Below, one piece after another: positions 48,107 through 59,800 of a DNA stretch of 64,000 bases (position 1 is the stretch's first letter; each line of letters begins with the position of its first letter). Location: contig OZ017797.1 of the NCBI GenBank assembly GCA_963969395.1, positions 25,482,001 through 25,546,000 on the forward strand, written 5' to 3'. The notes under the pieces are model-generated. The model had not been told where the DNA came from and did not search any database. It saw nothing but the letters and a program-made list of their open reading frames with translations. The stretch comes from Pseudoscleropodium purum. Lineage: Eukaryota > Streptophyta > Bryopsida > Hypnales > Brachytheciaceae. Made by a program: the position numbers and the translations under genes.

Positions 48107-50007
48107 ATGGCGACAGCGACAGTCGTGAACTTGCTGCTGCTGGTGGCGCTGGCGTCGCAATGGACGGCACTCCACGCGAGGTCTGTCCCTGGCGACTACG
48201 ACACCCAGCAGTACGTCCCCACTCAGGCAAACGATGAGTCCAGGTTCGCCAGCCACGAAGCCCCTTGGGAATTCGACGCCACGCAGGAGTCTTTCACCAC
48301 CCAAGACACGGTCCCCACGCCGACCGCTGACGCGAGCACTTACAACTACGACGGCAACACTTTCGCTTCCACGGACACCGAGCTCCCGTTCGACACCTTC
48401 GTGAACTCCCCCGAGACTGTCCAAGACACTGCTGCCAGTTTCGCCGATGGCACGGCGTACACACCGAACCCAAAGGTGCATACGCAAGCAGAGTACGCGA
48501 ACGACCAGGTCTTCTTCGACACGTCCAGTGCTGACACGGTGTACCGCGCCAACGACGAGTATGTAACCCGATCTATTGCACCAGTTTCAGTTTAGGCGTT
48601 CTGCGGCAGCGTACTTCTTGCAGCTGTAGATTCAGTTGTTATTGGAGTGATTCCTGCTCGGACGTGGCTTTGCCGCTGAGTCTGCGGCTCCAATGTCGAG
48701 TAGTACTGTGGGATTCCAAATTACTCTGTTGATGACATTGGAAGGAATAATGGAATTATGTTTTCTTTATCCACAGTGAACCTCTGATCCTCTGTTTCTG
48801 ACAAAGTTTGACTTTGCCTGTGCATGTGGCTTGATTGAATTTGTTGCTAAGTGCATTGGTGCTGGATTGCAGTGGACTGAACCTGTCCGCGGCCGACGTG
48901 ATGAACGCCACCACCGCTGACGACATGCTGGCATCGCTCGCCAAGGCCATGGGCGGATGCGGCACTGGAAACCCTATCGACGACTGCTGGCGCTGCGACC
49001 CCAACTGGAAAAGCCATCGCCAGGCGCTCGCCTCCTGCGCCATCGGATTCGGAAGAAATGCCATCGGGGGAAAGAACGGACCCATCTATACCGTTACAAA
49101 CAACGGTGACGACTTGACCAACCCCCAGCCCGGTACTCTACGCTATGGCGTGACGCGCAACGGGCCGCTATGGATCATCTTCGCCAAAAGCATGACCATC
49201 CAATTGAAAGGCGAACTCTGGGTGACGGCATATAAGACCCTCGACGGGCGTGGCGCCGAAGTGCACATCACGGGCGGGTCGCAAATCACCATACAGAATA
49301 CCAACAACGTCATCGTCCACGGGCTGCACATACACGACATCAAGCCTTCGGGCCCGAGCACCGTCCGGGCGTCCCCTACCCAGCTGGTGAAGCGCGTCGT
49401 GACGGACGGCGATGGCTTGCACATTTGGGGATCGCACGATGTGTGGGTGGACCACTGCTACCTGGCGAGGGCCACCGACGGGCTGCTGGACGTGACCCGC
49501 GGGTCGACGATGGTGACGGTGTCGAACAACTTCTTCGAGCAGCACGACAAGACCATGTTGTTGGGAGCGGATCCCAGCCACACCATGGACCGCAACATGA
49601 AGGTGACGGTGGCGTTCAACAAGTTCGGGCCGGGCTTGGTCCAGCGCTTGCCGCGGTGCCGCTTCGGCGTGTTCCACGTGTTGAACAACGACTACTCTTC
49701 GGGGTGGAGCATTTACGCGATCGGTGGCAGCGAGGACCCGACCATTCTTTCGCAGGGCAACTACTTCAGTCCGAGTGGCAACAAAGAAGTGACGAAGCGC
49801 ATCAACGACAACGGTCCCATGTTCGGTGGGTGGCAGAATTGGAACTGGGCTTCCAGCGGCGACGTTTTCACGAAGGGCGCTTACTTCGTCGGGTCGGGCG
49901 CGAAGGCGACATCGGCGAGTGTGTATGCGAAGGCATTTAGCACGTCGTCCCGACCTGGCAACATGGTTCCCGCCCTCACCAAGGCCGCGGGCCCTCTTTC
50001 GCTTTAG
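48107..50007 (+). CDS. PL-E: secreted pectate lyase (PL1) with acidic N-terminal extension
   Basis: Coding exons 48107-48558 and 48873-50007, intron 48559-48872 (donor GTATGT, acceptor TTGCAG, phase 2); 528 aa. The ATG at 48107 begins MATATVVNLLLLVALASQW; the signal peptide is probably cut after A24 (ALHA/RS). Acidic extension 25-150, most like PL-C. PL1 domain: NPIDDCWRCDPNW at 184-196, D329/D331, WVDH 342-345, DGLLD 353-357, QRLPRCRFG 408-416. It differs from the others just before the DGD motif (KRVVTDGDG instead of KRPKSDGDG). The 5' end of exon 2 follows PL-C (NATTADD); from about 49080 it follows PL-D almost base for base. It is the only copy without a mirror partner in the window. Confidence 0.92.
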
Positions 50008-50600
50008 AGGAATGGAACTGGGGATTGCACGATCACCCTGGAGAGCAGATCACCAGGAGACCCGGAATCTGTACCAAGCAATGGACGCATACTCATCAAG
50101 TCTTTAGCAAATGGACTCTTATACTGAGGCTGCGCTTGCAGCAGCCCGGATGCATCGTCCGACTAACAGGGAAAATGTTTTTGCAACCTCCTCACTCAAG
50201 CTTGCTTGCGAAGGCTTTTACAATTCCAGCAGCTGGTGATGGAAGAGTTCGTTTAGGTGTGTTTAGTAAACTAGTTTATCTTTGACATGCGTAACCTTTG
50301 CTCAGCGGGTGACAGCCTGTGAGCAGACGAGTTGTTTAGTTAAGAGTGTAGATCTATGCTACGGACGTAGCTGAGTTGCAGAAACAAAAGATGCAATTCT
50401 AAGAATCGACCGCTGATGGGGAGGTCAATGGAGCTGGAGAGTGACGAGTTGGTTCAAATGACGAAGTCATCGACCTCACTGAAGCCCCCTCCAGATCAGA
50501 AAGAGTTGGTTAATTTTAAATACACTGAACATTGCGTTCATTAGTGGGCGAAGTCCACGATGTAATGTAAGTTTGTATGTGGCCATGGTCAGCGAAAGTA
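50008..50600 (+). other. 3'UTR of PL-E with conserved box
   Basis: Similarity to the other four 3' flanks, with the conserved block at 50461-50492 (TCGACCTCACTGAAGCCCC). The outer end is approximate. Confidence 0.6.
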
Positions 50601-52925
50601 AAGAGAAATCAGTAAGCAGTTTTGACCTATTTGATAATCATTCTGTGGTTATTTGATAGTTTTGCAGACAAATCTGCTCACAAATGCCGAATTCTGGTTT
50701 GCAGAATTTCTTTTTTAACCATTCAGTCGTTCGTGTTGTAGAATTTGTAACCTGGCACTCTCTTATTAAGGATGCGTGCAGCACTGGATGTACTTGCATC
50801 GATACCGTTGCTTTGAGAGGTAACTTCCACCCAATTGTGAGGCAGTTATGGAGATCTATTCACTCCTGTTCCAGTGCAACCAGTTTCGATTTGAATGGAG
50901 ACGGCATACAAGCAGGAGGAACCAATTCAATCTTGTGGACTCTGTCCTTCAAGATGGAAAACCATTCGAAAAACATCTTAATACACTCAGAATCCAATTC
51001 TTGACACACTGCAATTAATCCAGTAAAGACTTTTGAGAATACTTGCTGAATTGTTGCAAAAATACCTGAAACACTGATAACAGAATCGGTGCAACACCAA
51101 TCCTACCATCGTGGCGAACAGAAACAATCTATAATGCCGCAAATTTAAAAGGTGAGAATGTATGAGTGTCGAGACAGGCAGAGAGATCTACATCTCTTTG
51201 AAGATTGGTCATGTTCGATTTAAAAATGGTTAGCTGATCAAATGAAACATGATATCGAGTACATGAATGACACCGAGCTTCATCTCCAATGTTTGAATAT
51301 TCATGACTCATAGCATAGCAAACTAGGTCATTTGAGAATAGAGACTTGCTATGAGCACTTTTAACTTGTCAAGGTACTGAAGAGGAGAAGGACATTGTTT
51401 CCATAACAAAATGGGATTTTCACATTTGCAGGCATAGATTACCTCAATTCTGTGAGGACGGAGCATACAAGAATGGTCAAACCTCAAAACATTTCTTTTT
51501 CATATTCAGACACATCAGTCTTGTCTCTTGTGACCATACAAGGGCTTGGTGTAGAGCCCATTACTCTAGAGCAAATTGTCGCCAAATCATCCCAAAGAAA
51601 AATGTTGATGAAAACGACAACAAAAATCTTAGTGCCATTATTCCTCGTGGTAAAAATCCGTAGACTTCAAATGACTACTTTATCATCCTGCCCAAAATAA
51701 AAAACGAAAAAGGTTTGATTTTAGTATTGATTTTCTCAGTATGAATGAGTGTAACAACTAATGAAAAGCGGATATCAACTGAGGATATTGGGTTTCAAAA
51801 TCATTTGGGTTTGAACCAAGGTATCATCTGAGTATGAGCATTGGTGGGCAAGGACACCAAACTGGGCAATATTGTTTGGAGTCCACCACTTGTAGTTTCT
51901 TTGTGTTTTCTTCTCTCCTTCGTCATGCATTGCACTTCGTTTTTTGTGTGCGATTCTTGTCAATTTCAATTCCTTCTTTTGAGTGAGTGCCCAAAAAATG
52001 TGCACATGTGGAGGATTTCCTAGGCGTGCTTTGTTGTACAAATTGGTATTCTAGGTCGTGAGTTTTAGGGTCCCAAAGTGAGCTTTTGTTGAAGTGGTAT
52101 TGGGTGTGGTTTTGGATCTAGAAGAAGCAAGGAAGGTTGGCTACATCCTCTCCTCTAAGTTAGCTTCAAATTTGTCAATGCAAATTTCTATTGGACTTGA
52201 CTCAAGGTGGAAATCCCACAATAACATTGTCATTTGATTGCAAGGTTGAATTGTCCATCTACTTTACCAAAAAGTTAGGAGAGTATCAAGGGGTCTTTTA
52301 CTAGTACAATTTCAAAGAAATTTAACCCTAATTTTGTAATTATTTTCGATTTCTTTCTCAATTAGGGTTTCTATTGCGCCTCGGAGTAGAGCAAATTGTT
52401 GCACCTAGGAGCTCTAGCAGAGACATTAGTCGTACATGTGAAGAAAGTAGGATCTTCATAGTATTCCCTTGTCTTTATAGTATTAAAAACAATTAAGATT
52501 TCAATTCACGGCTTTGTCTTAAATGGATTTTACTTTGACAAATACTTTGTCTTTTGTACTCTCAGTTTTCACAATGATTAAGTAGGAGATCCTTCTCTTG
52601 AATGATATATCTCCTAAGCAAGTGAAGGATGCTTTTTGGATAAGAAAGTATTGAATGGATTTGATTGCTTGTATGCATCCGGTTATGTGGTTTGTGATAG
52701 GGATCTTTCTCTAGTTGTGTTTTCTTTATTGTGTATCAAAAGTACTTGCAAGTAGGTTGTGGTATATCATAGTATGAACTGAGCATTTAGAATTTTAATT
52801 TTCATTGTAACTTTGACATTTTTTTTGTAGGCAAGATACTATAATTTAAGCAATTCTAATCCGTTGTAGACATGTTCAACATTGTGGTTTGCAAAATGTC
52901 ATGACCCTTGTGACACCTTCGAACC
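50601..52925. other. Intergenic, nothing recognised
   Basis: The first kilobase has mixed composition with a 106-aa ORF (50684-51004) lacking any recognisable domain. From about 51.7 kb the DNA is AT/TG-rich and may be decayed retrotransposon. No gene supported. Confidence 0.35.
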
Positions 52926-53092
52926 TTGATGGATGAATGCATTGAACGATGAAAGAATTTATGATGATTGTGTTATGATCTGAATATCATGACCTTTGAT
53001 GGATGAATGCATTGAACGATGAAAGAATTTATGATGATTGTGTTATGATCTGAATATCATGACCTTTGATGGATGAATGCATTTATGAATCA
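52926..53092. repeat. 70-bp tandem repeat, about 2.3 copies
   Basis: The unit starting TTGATGGATGAATGCATTGA begins at about 52926, 52996 and 53066. The first two units are essentially identical and the third is partial. Non-coding. Confidence 0.9.
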
Positions 53093-53689
53093 TGAACTAA
53101 TTCGTAATGAAATGTTCACTAGTGGATAAGTAGTGATTACTTAGAGATAGAGATCTTCAGATGGTGAATTTGTACATTGGAGTTAGACAACTTCAATTGG
53201 ATGACAAGGGCACTAGAGTGCCTAGAAATAGATGCACTAAAGTTGACAACTCCACTTGGATGACTAGTGTACTAGAGTTAAACAACTCCTAAACAAAGAC
53301 AAGTAGATGGAACTTGGAGTTATATAATTCCAAGTAGAAGATTAAGATATGGAAAAGAGATTTAGATAAGATATGATTGGAAAAGTATAACTAAGAGTTT
53401 TACTTTAGTGAATGGTTTTAGAAAGAACCATGGATAGAAAGCTACAAGTAGAAAGAAGTCCTAGTCTACATTAAAAACCAATATTAATAGTCTTTATTGA
53501 TAGTCTCAAAGCTTGGGGGTGAGGAGACAGTCTCTTCTTGGAGATGGATCTTTCTCTATGGTTGGGTGGTTTAAGCTTCTTATGATAACATTTATATTCA
53601 TAAGTATATTTTGTGATCTTGATTAGAGTTCATTGTCAAAGGTCTGTAGCAAAAAAAAATTCTACATACAAAGAAATTTGAGTTGTCAC

Positions 53690-56600
53690 TAGTGTTGGTC
53701 TGTTATCTAATTTTGGTCATACCAGCCGGTTCTAAATAATTAAGATTCCTTAGAAACCCGGATTAGTAGGATACATGGTATTACAAAAAATGCATTTTCG
53801 CAAATACAGTACTGATATGAATAATGTCATTTTGGGGAAATTCCAAACAGTATAAGAATATCAATATCGACACATGAGATACTAGACATATATCAACTCG
53901 GGTCGGATCTATTTTACCACAACAACATTCTGTAGATTTCCAGAAGCTCCGGCATCGGAGAATACATTTTAAAGAAGGTTCCGAACGGGAAATTGTATAT
54001 AAGAGGCCTACTCTACAAAATCTGGCAACTGTAATCAGCCTGCACGGTAAAACTGCTATAAACAAAATCAGGCCTAATTCCTGCAACTGCCACAAACCCA
54101 ACACCAAACTGCAAACACTGGAAATCCTACTCCTCATCTTCAGCTTGCTCTTCAAAGTAACCAACTTCCTCAATCTCAGCTTCAGCTTCATCAACCCTTT
54201 CCATCTCCTTGGCAAAATAATCTTTCACATCCTTGACCACCTCGGTGACCTCACATTCATGCCGAGAATCATCAGGCTAGTTCTTGTTGATCATGATCAA
54301 GCTATCCAGGTTATTCAAACCAAGGCGGCAACGACGCAAACTTGTAAGCACACCTGCGATGTTGAAAATCCGCTCCGTTTCAATCTAAGACCCTCAAATA
54401 GCCAAAATCTGACGTGCAAGAAAAGAAACTGAAGGGAAACACGATGCATTGAGCTTCCACCATGTTAGAGGCTCCTCCGCCTCTGGATGCACTATAGTGA
54501 GGCACCGGAAAAGTGACAGCTCCGCAATCAGAATGCCCTCGCAAGCTTCTTCAGCAGACGCTGGAGCACCGAACAGAATATTTGACGGAGCAGGATCAAG
54601 AGCTGTGGCTGGGGAATCACTAGGGTTCAAGAACTTGTGCACCTTCACGAGGTAAGGAATCAGTATTTTCCTGTCGTAGTCCTCCACCACTTGCTTCGCA
54701 GCAGCAACTCCCACGTACTGAATGACGTACTCGAGCCCCTTTAATCGAGGGTCCAGCATCAACGACAGCATGTTGTGAGCTCGGTCTGCCACAAATTGCA
54801 GAGAGAATCGGAGAAAAGGCTTCATCACATCCACAACTGTCTTCACCATCCTTGCCTTCAGAATTTCAATCTCAGACTTGAAATCCCCCACCTGCAGAGG
54901 GGGAACTACGCTTGAACTCTGATCATAAACCCCCTGCAACTCAATAGACATGCGAAACGCAGCAGCTAGGGCATCTGAAAGCAACCAATATCCACGGGTT
55001 TGATTTAACACACATTGTTGCACAACTGGGTTCAGAGTTTGAGTGACAGTTCGAGCCATTGCCCATGTCATCCTGCTCGGAACGCAAGCTTGCAGCTTCA
55101 AGGACTGCCGCCTATAGCATATGCTGATAGCATCCGCATACTCCTGGGTCTCTTGGAAGAGCACCACCTTGGAGGCAAAGTGAGTCTTCACAGATGTTTT
55201 TAATTTCCTGGTAGGCAGCCCCGCGTCGATGCAAGCTTTATCCCACTCTTGACGTCCCTTACCCAACTTCTTCGTCCAAGTGATGCAGGACTGCAAGGAC
55301 TTCTGCGCATCCTTCAAGCTAACTTCCTTCATACCCTTGCACATCTGCTCGTCATTGGTAGCGTATTGGCACACCTGCAAAGCATATCGGCAGGCACATT
55401 CGCGTAAGGGCAGTATTCATTAAAAAAAAACCATGCGAGATACACATTAATAGCCAATACGACACCAAGAGAAGAAGAATAAAATTAAGAGTAAAAAAAA
55501 GAAAGTGATCACAACGGAAACTTCAGATTACCATTAAAAATAACCGAATAGAACTTGCATACCTTTGACATAATGTGACCAAAACAGGCAGATGAAAAGG
55601 GTTTCGGTAACCCCAGAACTTCACACGACACTATGAGCTGCAGAGCACGCTCAAGGGTTGCCAAATTGGCACCCTCATCCTTCACACAGGCTAGAATCTT
55701 GTCAATGAGCTTAAACTGCTCCAGCAACGGCTTCACAATCTCGACCAAAGCAGCTCCAGTTGTATCCTATGCTTCGAACAATCCCACTGTCACATATCGA
55801 GGCACCCAGCCGTCATCGATGAAATTCACCACTAACGCAAAGGTGTCCCAGCCGGTTCGCGATATCCACAAGTCGAAACTGATGCTGGCAGTCTGGCAAC
55901 TGTCAATGAGCGGTGATACATAACGGTCCATTGTCTTCGTGAGCATCGCAGGAATGTGTTCGCGTACCAGCTGCTTCCGACTTGGGCAGACTACCTTCGG
56001 ATCACGCCGCATCATCAACCTCCACAGCCAAGCTGATTCTACTATACTCAATGATTCGTAACCCTTCGCAATGAACAAGACCAGGTCTTTAAGAAAACGT
56101 TGTTGCTGCACGTCATTCTTCGCATAGGGTTTAGTGTTCCCGAAGTAAGCCGTGATCGATGACGGTAGTGCCCCTTTGCGCTTCTTGGTTTTCTGCCTGG
56201 CTGTGTCTCCCTCCTCAGCCTTCATGTACCTCGCGAGCTCCTCGGTGTGCTACGATGGTAGGGTGTCCAGAACTTGGCATTCGCCTTCAATGCCGCATAT
56301 GAAGCCCGCCAAGCTGCTTCCGATTTCGCTGCCAGACCCTCCGAAATTGGCCGCAAAACATCATCATGCCTCGGGTCGCTCTCCAAGTTGATGCTCTCGG
56401 TCGGATCTACAGTTTCAGCACAACTAGGTTGAATCGACAACGACATGGTGCGCAACAACAATCACAACCCAAAACCCTAAGCTCCCAGCACAAACCCTAA
56501 ACAGAAGATTTCCACTTGCTTCACAGAAATGCACGACACAGAAGGCATACCCTTTTCAAGCCGTTGCTGATCCCTCTCGATGCATTCGAAAGCACAACCA

Positions 56601-56923
56601 CTCCGCGTCCTTCAATTACAGCCACTCCGCTCCACATTGAAGCGCATTCTTTGTTGCATTAATAGGTACCCTAAACTCTTCACATCTCATAACCTACTGT
56701 ACTTGCTCTCACAAATGCCGAAGGCTGGTTCCAATAATTGTACGCTTCTCGCGAAACCCTACCAATCTGGTACGAGGCGCAGTAACCCGTGTGCACATAC
56801 ACGACGAAGTATGAAGAAGCTTCGGGTTTCCTCGAGCACATATACAGAACAGGTCGGGTCCCTCATACCCTATTGATACCCTTCTTCATATCCGCCGAGA
56901 ACCCTAATAACAAACCAACATTG
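53690..56923 (-). mobile_element. hAT transposon, 3.2 kb, complete ends
   Basis: Terminal inverted repeats of 18 bp: left TAGTGTTGGTCTGTTATC, right (inverted) CAATGTTGGTTTGTTATT, 14 identical and the four differences all transitions. The 8-bp target duplication GTTGTCAC is exact at 53682-53689 and 56924-56931. The transposase remnant lies inside on the minus strand. The 5' part has AAACCCTAA telo-box-like motifs at about 56470-56500. These features together fix the element limits and the superfamily. Confidence 0.9.
54127..56446 (-). pseudogene. hAT transposase, disrupted
   Basis: The reading frame starts at ATG 56446. It shifts frame near 56235, continues with ISFDLWISRTGWDTFALVVN (the central hAT DUF659-like part), has an in-frame TAG at 55769-55767, and crosses a plausible intron (donor AAAG/GTATGC near 55560, acceptor TTTGCAG near 55377). 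It continues as a 328-codon open stretch to TGA at 54396-54394. The C-terminal dimerisation segment (ERIFNIAGVLTSLRRCRL, then NNLDSL) follows in the same frame, interrupted by TAG at 54387-54385 and 54279-54277, and ends in an acidic tail with TAG at 54129-54127. With one frameshift and four premature stops it cannot give a full transposase. No BED zinc finger was seen at the N terminus. Confidence 0.85.
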
Positions 56924-56931
56924 GTTGTCAC

Positions 56932-58147
56932 CCTACGAGATTCTTAGAGGATTAACACATCTTGACATTAGGTGCATTGAAGACTAGAGTTTGTCCAAAT
57001 CAATTAGGTATTGCTTACCAACTCTACTTTTTTAGAATTCTATTGTTTTTGTAAACTACATCTACTTAATTGCAAATAGATTCTAGTTTGTAGATCTTGC
57101 AGTAGTATGTGAACAATGATTTGTTGTTGTTTATCAGATTGGTTTGTAGGGTAGTATCAAACGTTAAATTGACAGACAATCTCGATATTGATCATAGTTC
57201 TTCAAGAAGGCAGTATTGGATTCCCAAAACTTGAAGGAGCTTGTCATTGACAAGTAATTTATGTGAGCAAGTTGTGAATCCGTATCTGGATTGACTCCTT
57301 GTATTGTTTTAGATGCATCCGACCAAAGAAGTGGCATCCTAGCAAGATTAGTATTAATCTCTATTGTAATGTATTTCTAAATTTTTTGCGTTGTTGTAGT
57401 AATAAGATGGCATACAAGGTTGAAGAGATTTATTTTGTCAACTTGGCCATCTACCCTCAGTGTCTTAAGAACCCCTCTTTTGCAAAGGAGTCTCCCATCT
57501 CTGCTCCTATGGACAGTTGGGTCGTAGATGCCCACTCATTTAGTAAGCATGTTCAATATGGGTATGGGCATGTTGTCTTTTTGTTGCATTTTGACCCTGC
57601 CACACATCTCAGCATTCTCTTTCTAGGGAATCGTACACCTCAATAGCCGCAACATTTTGTACCTTGGTTGGGGACTCAAAGGATGCCTAACCAACCATTA
57701 TAGCTGCTGACTTTGGAACCACCAGGTACTTTTCTAGAGTTACCCAATTACCTAAATTTTTCCCATGCCATCAAGGTAAATTTTTTGCAAGATGTGGAGA
57801 ATATTTCACTTATTATTTTTGGACTTTGTCATTTCAAGCATCTAATATATGAGGGAGAGGGCACCCACAGCTATGTACGACCTTTACAGATCAAATATTT
57901 GAAGTGCCTTCATAGTATGTATTGGGAGAAAAAGACATGTAAAAAGATGGTAATGTAGTAGATAGGGGTGGCGGATTGGGAGATGTTGGTGATAGTGCGG
58001 AAGACTCAGGATCAATTGGGCGTGGCCGTAGGCAAGGTGTATTTATAGGCGTGGATGCAGTCAAGGCCAAAGGAGCCGTGGTAGGCACGGAGGGAGTCAT
58101 GGACGTTTGGAGTATCCTAGAGGTAGTTGGTCCAAGATTGCAAGTGA
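56932..58147. other. AT-rich DNA with unrecognised ORF fragments
   Basis: A 115-aa ORF (57299-57646, +) contains a stretch from MAYKVEEIYF to FLGNRTPQ that reads like real but decayed coding sequence, followed by stops in the same direction. I do not recognise the family. Probably old transposon sequence. Confidence 0.3.
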
Positions 58148-58438
58148 TTAAGTGAAAGGGTAGAGCCAAGTGATCCATGTGATCTTTCATTTGACCCTAT
58201 TCATCCAGTGACTAGCCTACCACACTTTCAGATGATGTTGTTGGCTGCTATAGAGGACTATGAGTGCTATATTTAGATTGAATTTGTAGAAAAGTCTCTA
58301 GAGTTAGATTGTACCCTACCTCCTGCTCCTTGTATATTAGTACCATTAATTGAGGTTAGACTAAAGGCCTATGCAGAGATAGATCCACCAACATTTCCTT
58401 ACAATATGTTGTCTCCAACAACTCTACCACTTACATGA
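58148..58438 (+). pseudogene. Decayed coding fragment of unknown family
   Basis: One frame reads protein-like sequence (DPIHPVTSLPHFQMMLLAAI, later LPPAPCILVPLIEVRLKAYA) interrupted by a TAG at 58274-58276 and closed by TGA at 58436-58438. The Pro-rich, coherent residue use is unlike the random AT-rich frames nearby. It may be the far end of the same decayed gene as the ORF near 57.4 kb. Family unknown; a transposon gene is likeliest. Confidence 0.35.
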
Positions 58439-58564
58439 TATTTAGGAACTTAAGAAGAACTTGGATATAGGATTGGTCTAGGTTTTTTGTCTTCTCCTTC
58501 TCCAAGCTTTTTCTCCTTCTATTTTCAATCTTTTCATCAGTTGAGTATGTTTCAACGTAATTAA

Positions 58565-59800
58565 TGTCACGCCCCTATCTCCTTGGGGTGCCCAAAGCAT
58601 TTTAGTGAGCAAGAGGGACCTTGGTAGTGACTCCCCAAGCCTTGCAATAGACTAAGAAAAGAGTTTTGAGACACTCCAGAGCAAACAGAGCGCAATAGCA
58701 TTCTAGATTTGAAGGTTATGGTATAGTGTCATACATTCTTGAAAAGATCTTGAGAAGACGCACCTAAAAGTTCAAAGAACGCGTGATTTGGACTAGTTGA
58801 TTAGAAGTTATGGCCATTCAAAGTTAGTGGCGTCGAGACACTTTAGGCTTAAGAGTAAGGGGTTTCCAAGGAATCCTTCAAGGAAGTATGGCATGCAGCA
58901 TATAATTGGAAAGCTAAAAATACAAGAATGTTAGAATGACAAGCATTACGAGGTTCTAGGTTAGGAGTCAAAAGTTATGGCCAAGAGAAGGGTCGTGGTG
59001 AAGGCGTGACGCCTCCTTCGATGGATTTGACTCTTTGAAGGGCCATAACTTTGTGAGAACTTGTCCAAACGGGACAAGTGAATAGTCCATCGGCATTTAC
59101 TTGTCACGTAGATGTCTGAAATGGGCTTGCATGTTAGATTTGGAACTCTGAGCACAAAGTTAAGCCGTTTGGAAGTTTAGGAGTCCAAATGGTGAAGAAA
59201 CGAAAGGAGTTTGGGTTGGATTCGGGTGATCTTCTAAAACCCAAGGTGGATTGGGGACCCCCTTTGACATAGAAGGGGGGGGGGGGGTCTACCGAATCTC
59301 ACAGAAAGTACTATAGGAGGTGTTGGTCTTCCTTTTCACTCCCTTTTAGAGCCTTGGTGAGTCTCAGTGAACCCCGGTGACTCAAGGTTGGTCGTAAGCC
59401 TTCACCACCGGCTCCAAGGCATCATAGGGCATTTGTGTGAAGTGTCCCGTGGCATCAGTTGGGATGAAATCCCACCTCAAACTAGCCCACATTCAATGTG
59501 TCATGAGCGAAGAGTCCCGATTAGCAATGCCAAAGAGTAGCAAGTATATAAAGGACTAGTTTGGGATAGGGTGCTTCTCAAGGGTGGTGAAGACCTTGGT
59601 AAGTAGTGCCATCACGGGCCTTAGCACTTCAAAATGGAGCTCCATCCCATATCACCAAGTGACATGCTTAGTGTCAAGTAAGAAGTGTGTGCTAGAGTCC
59701 TGATGACTAAGGCTTAGCAAAATGAGTTGGAAATGGGAGTTAACACTGGGGGAGTGTAGTATGTACAATATTAGCTAGTTGTGGCTCAAGCAAGGTTGGA
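58565..59800. other. Possible solo LTR or LTR remnant
   Basis: Begins TGTCACGCCCCTATCTCCTT, a start reminiscent of plant Gypsy-type LTRs, and contains a TATATAAAGG box near 59545 and a G13 run at 59275-59287. I could not identify the second end or a 5-bp duplication, so this is weak. Confidence 0.22.

Noticed and set aside
52926..53092. CRISPR-like direct repeats
   Set aside because: The 70-bp units are adjacent with no spacers, in a plant nuclear context; a plain tandem duplication.
59756..59790. GGGGGAGTGTAGTATGTACA read as a polypurine tract and LTR start
   Set aside because: No matching LTR end or second copy found nearby; too short to call.
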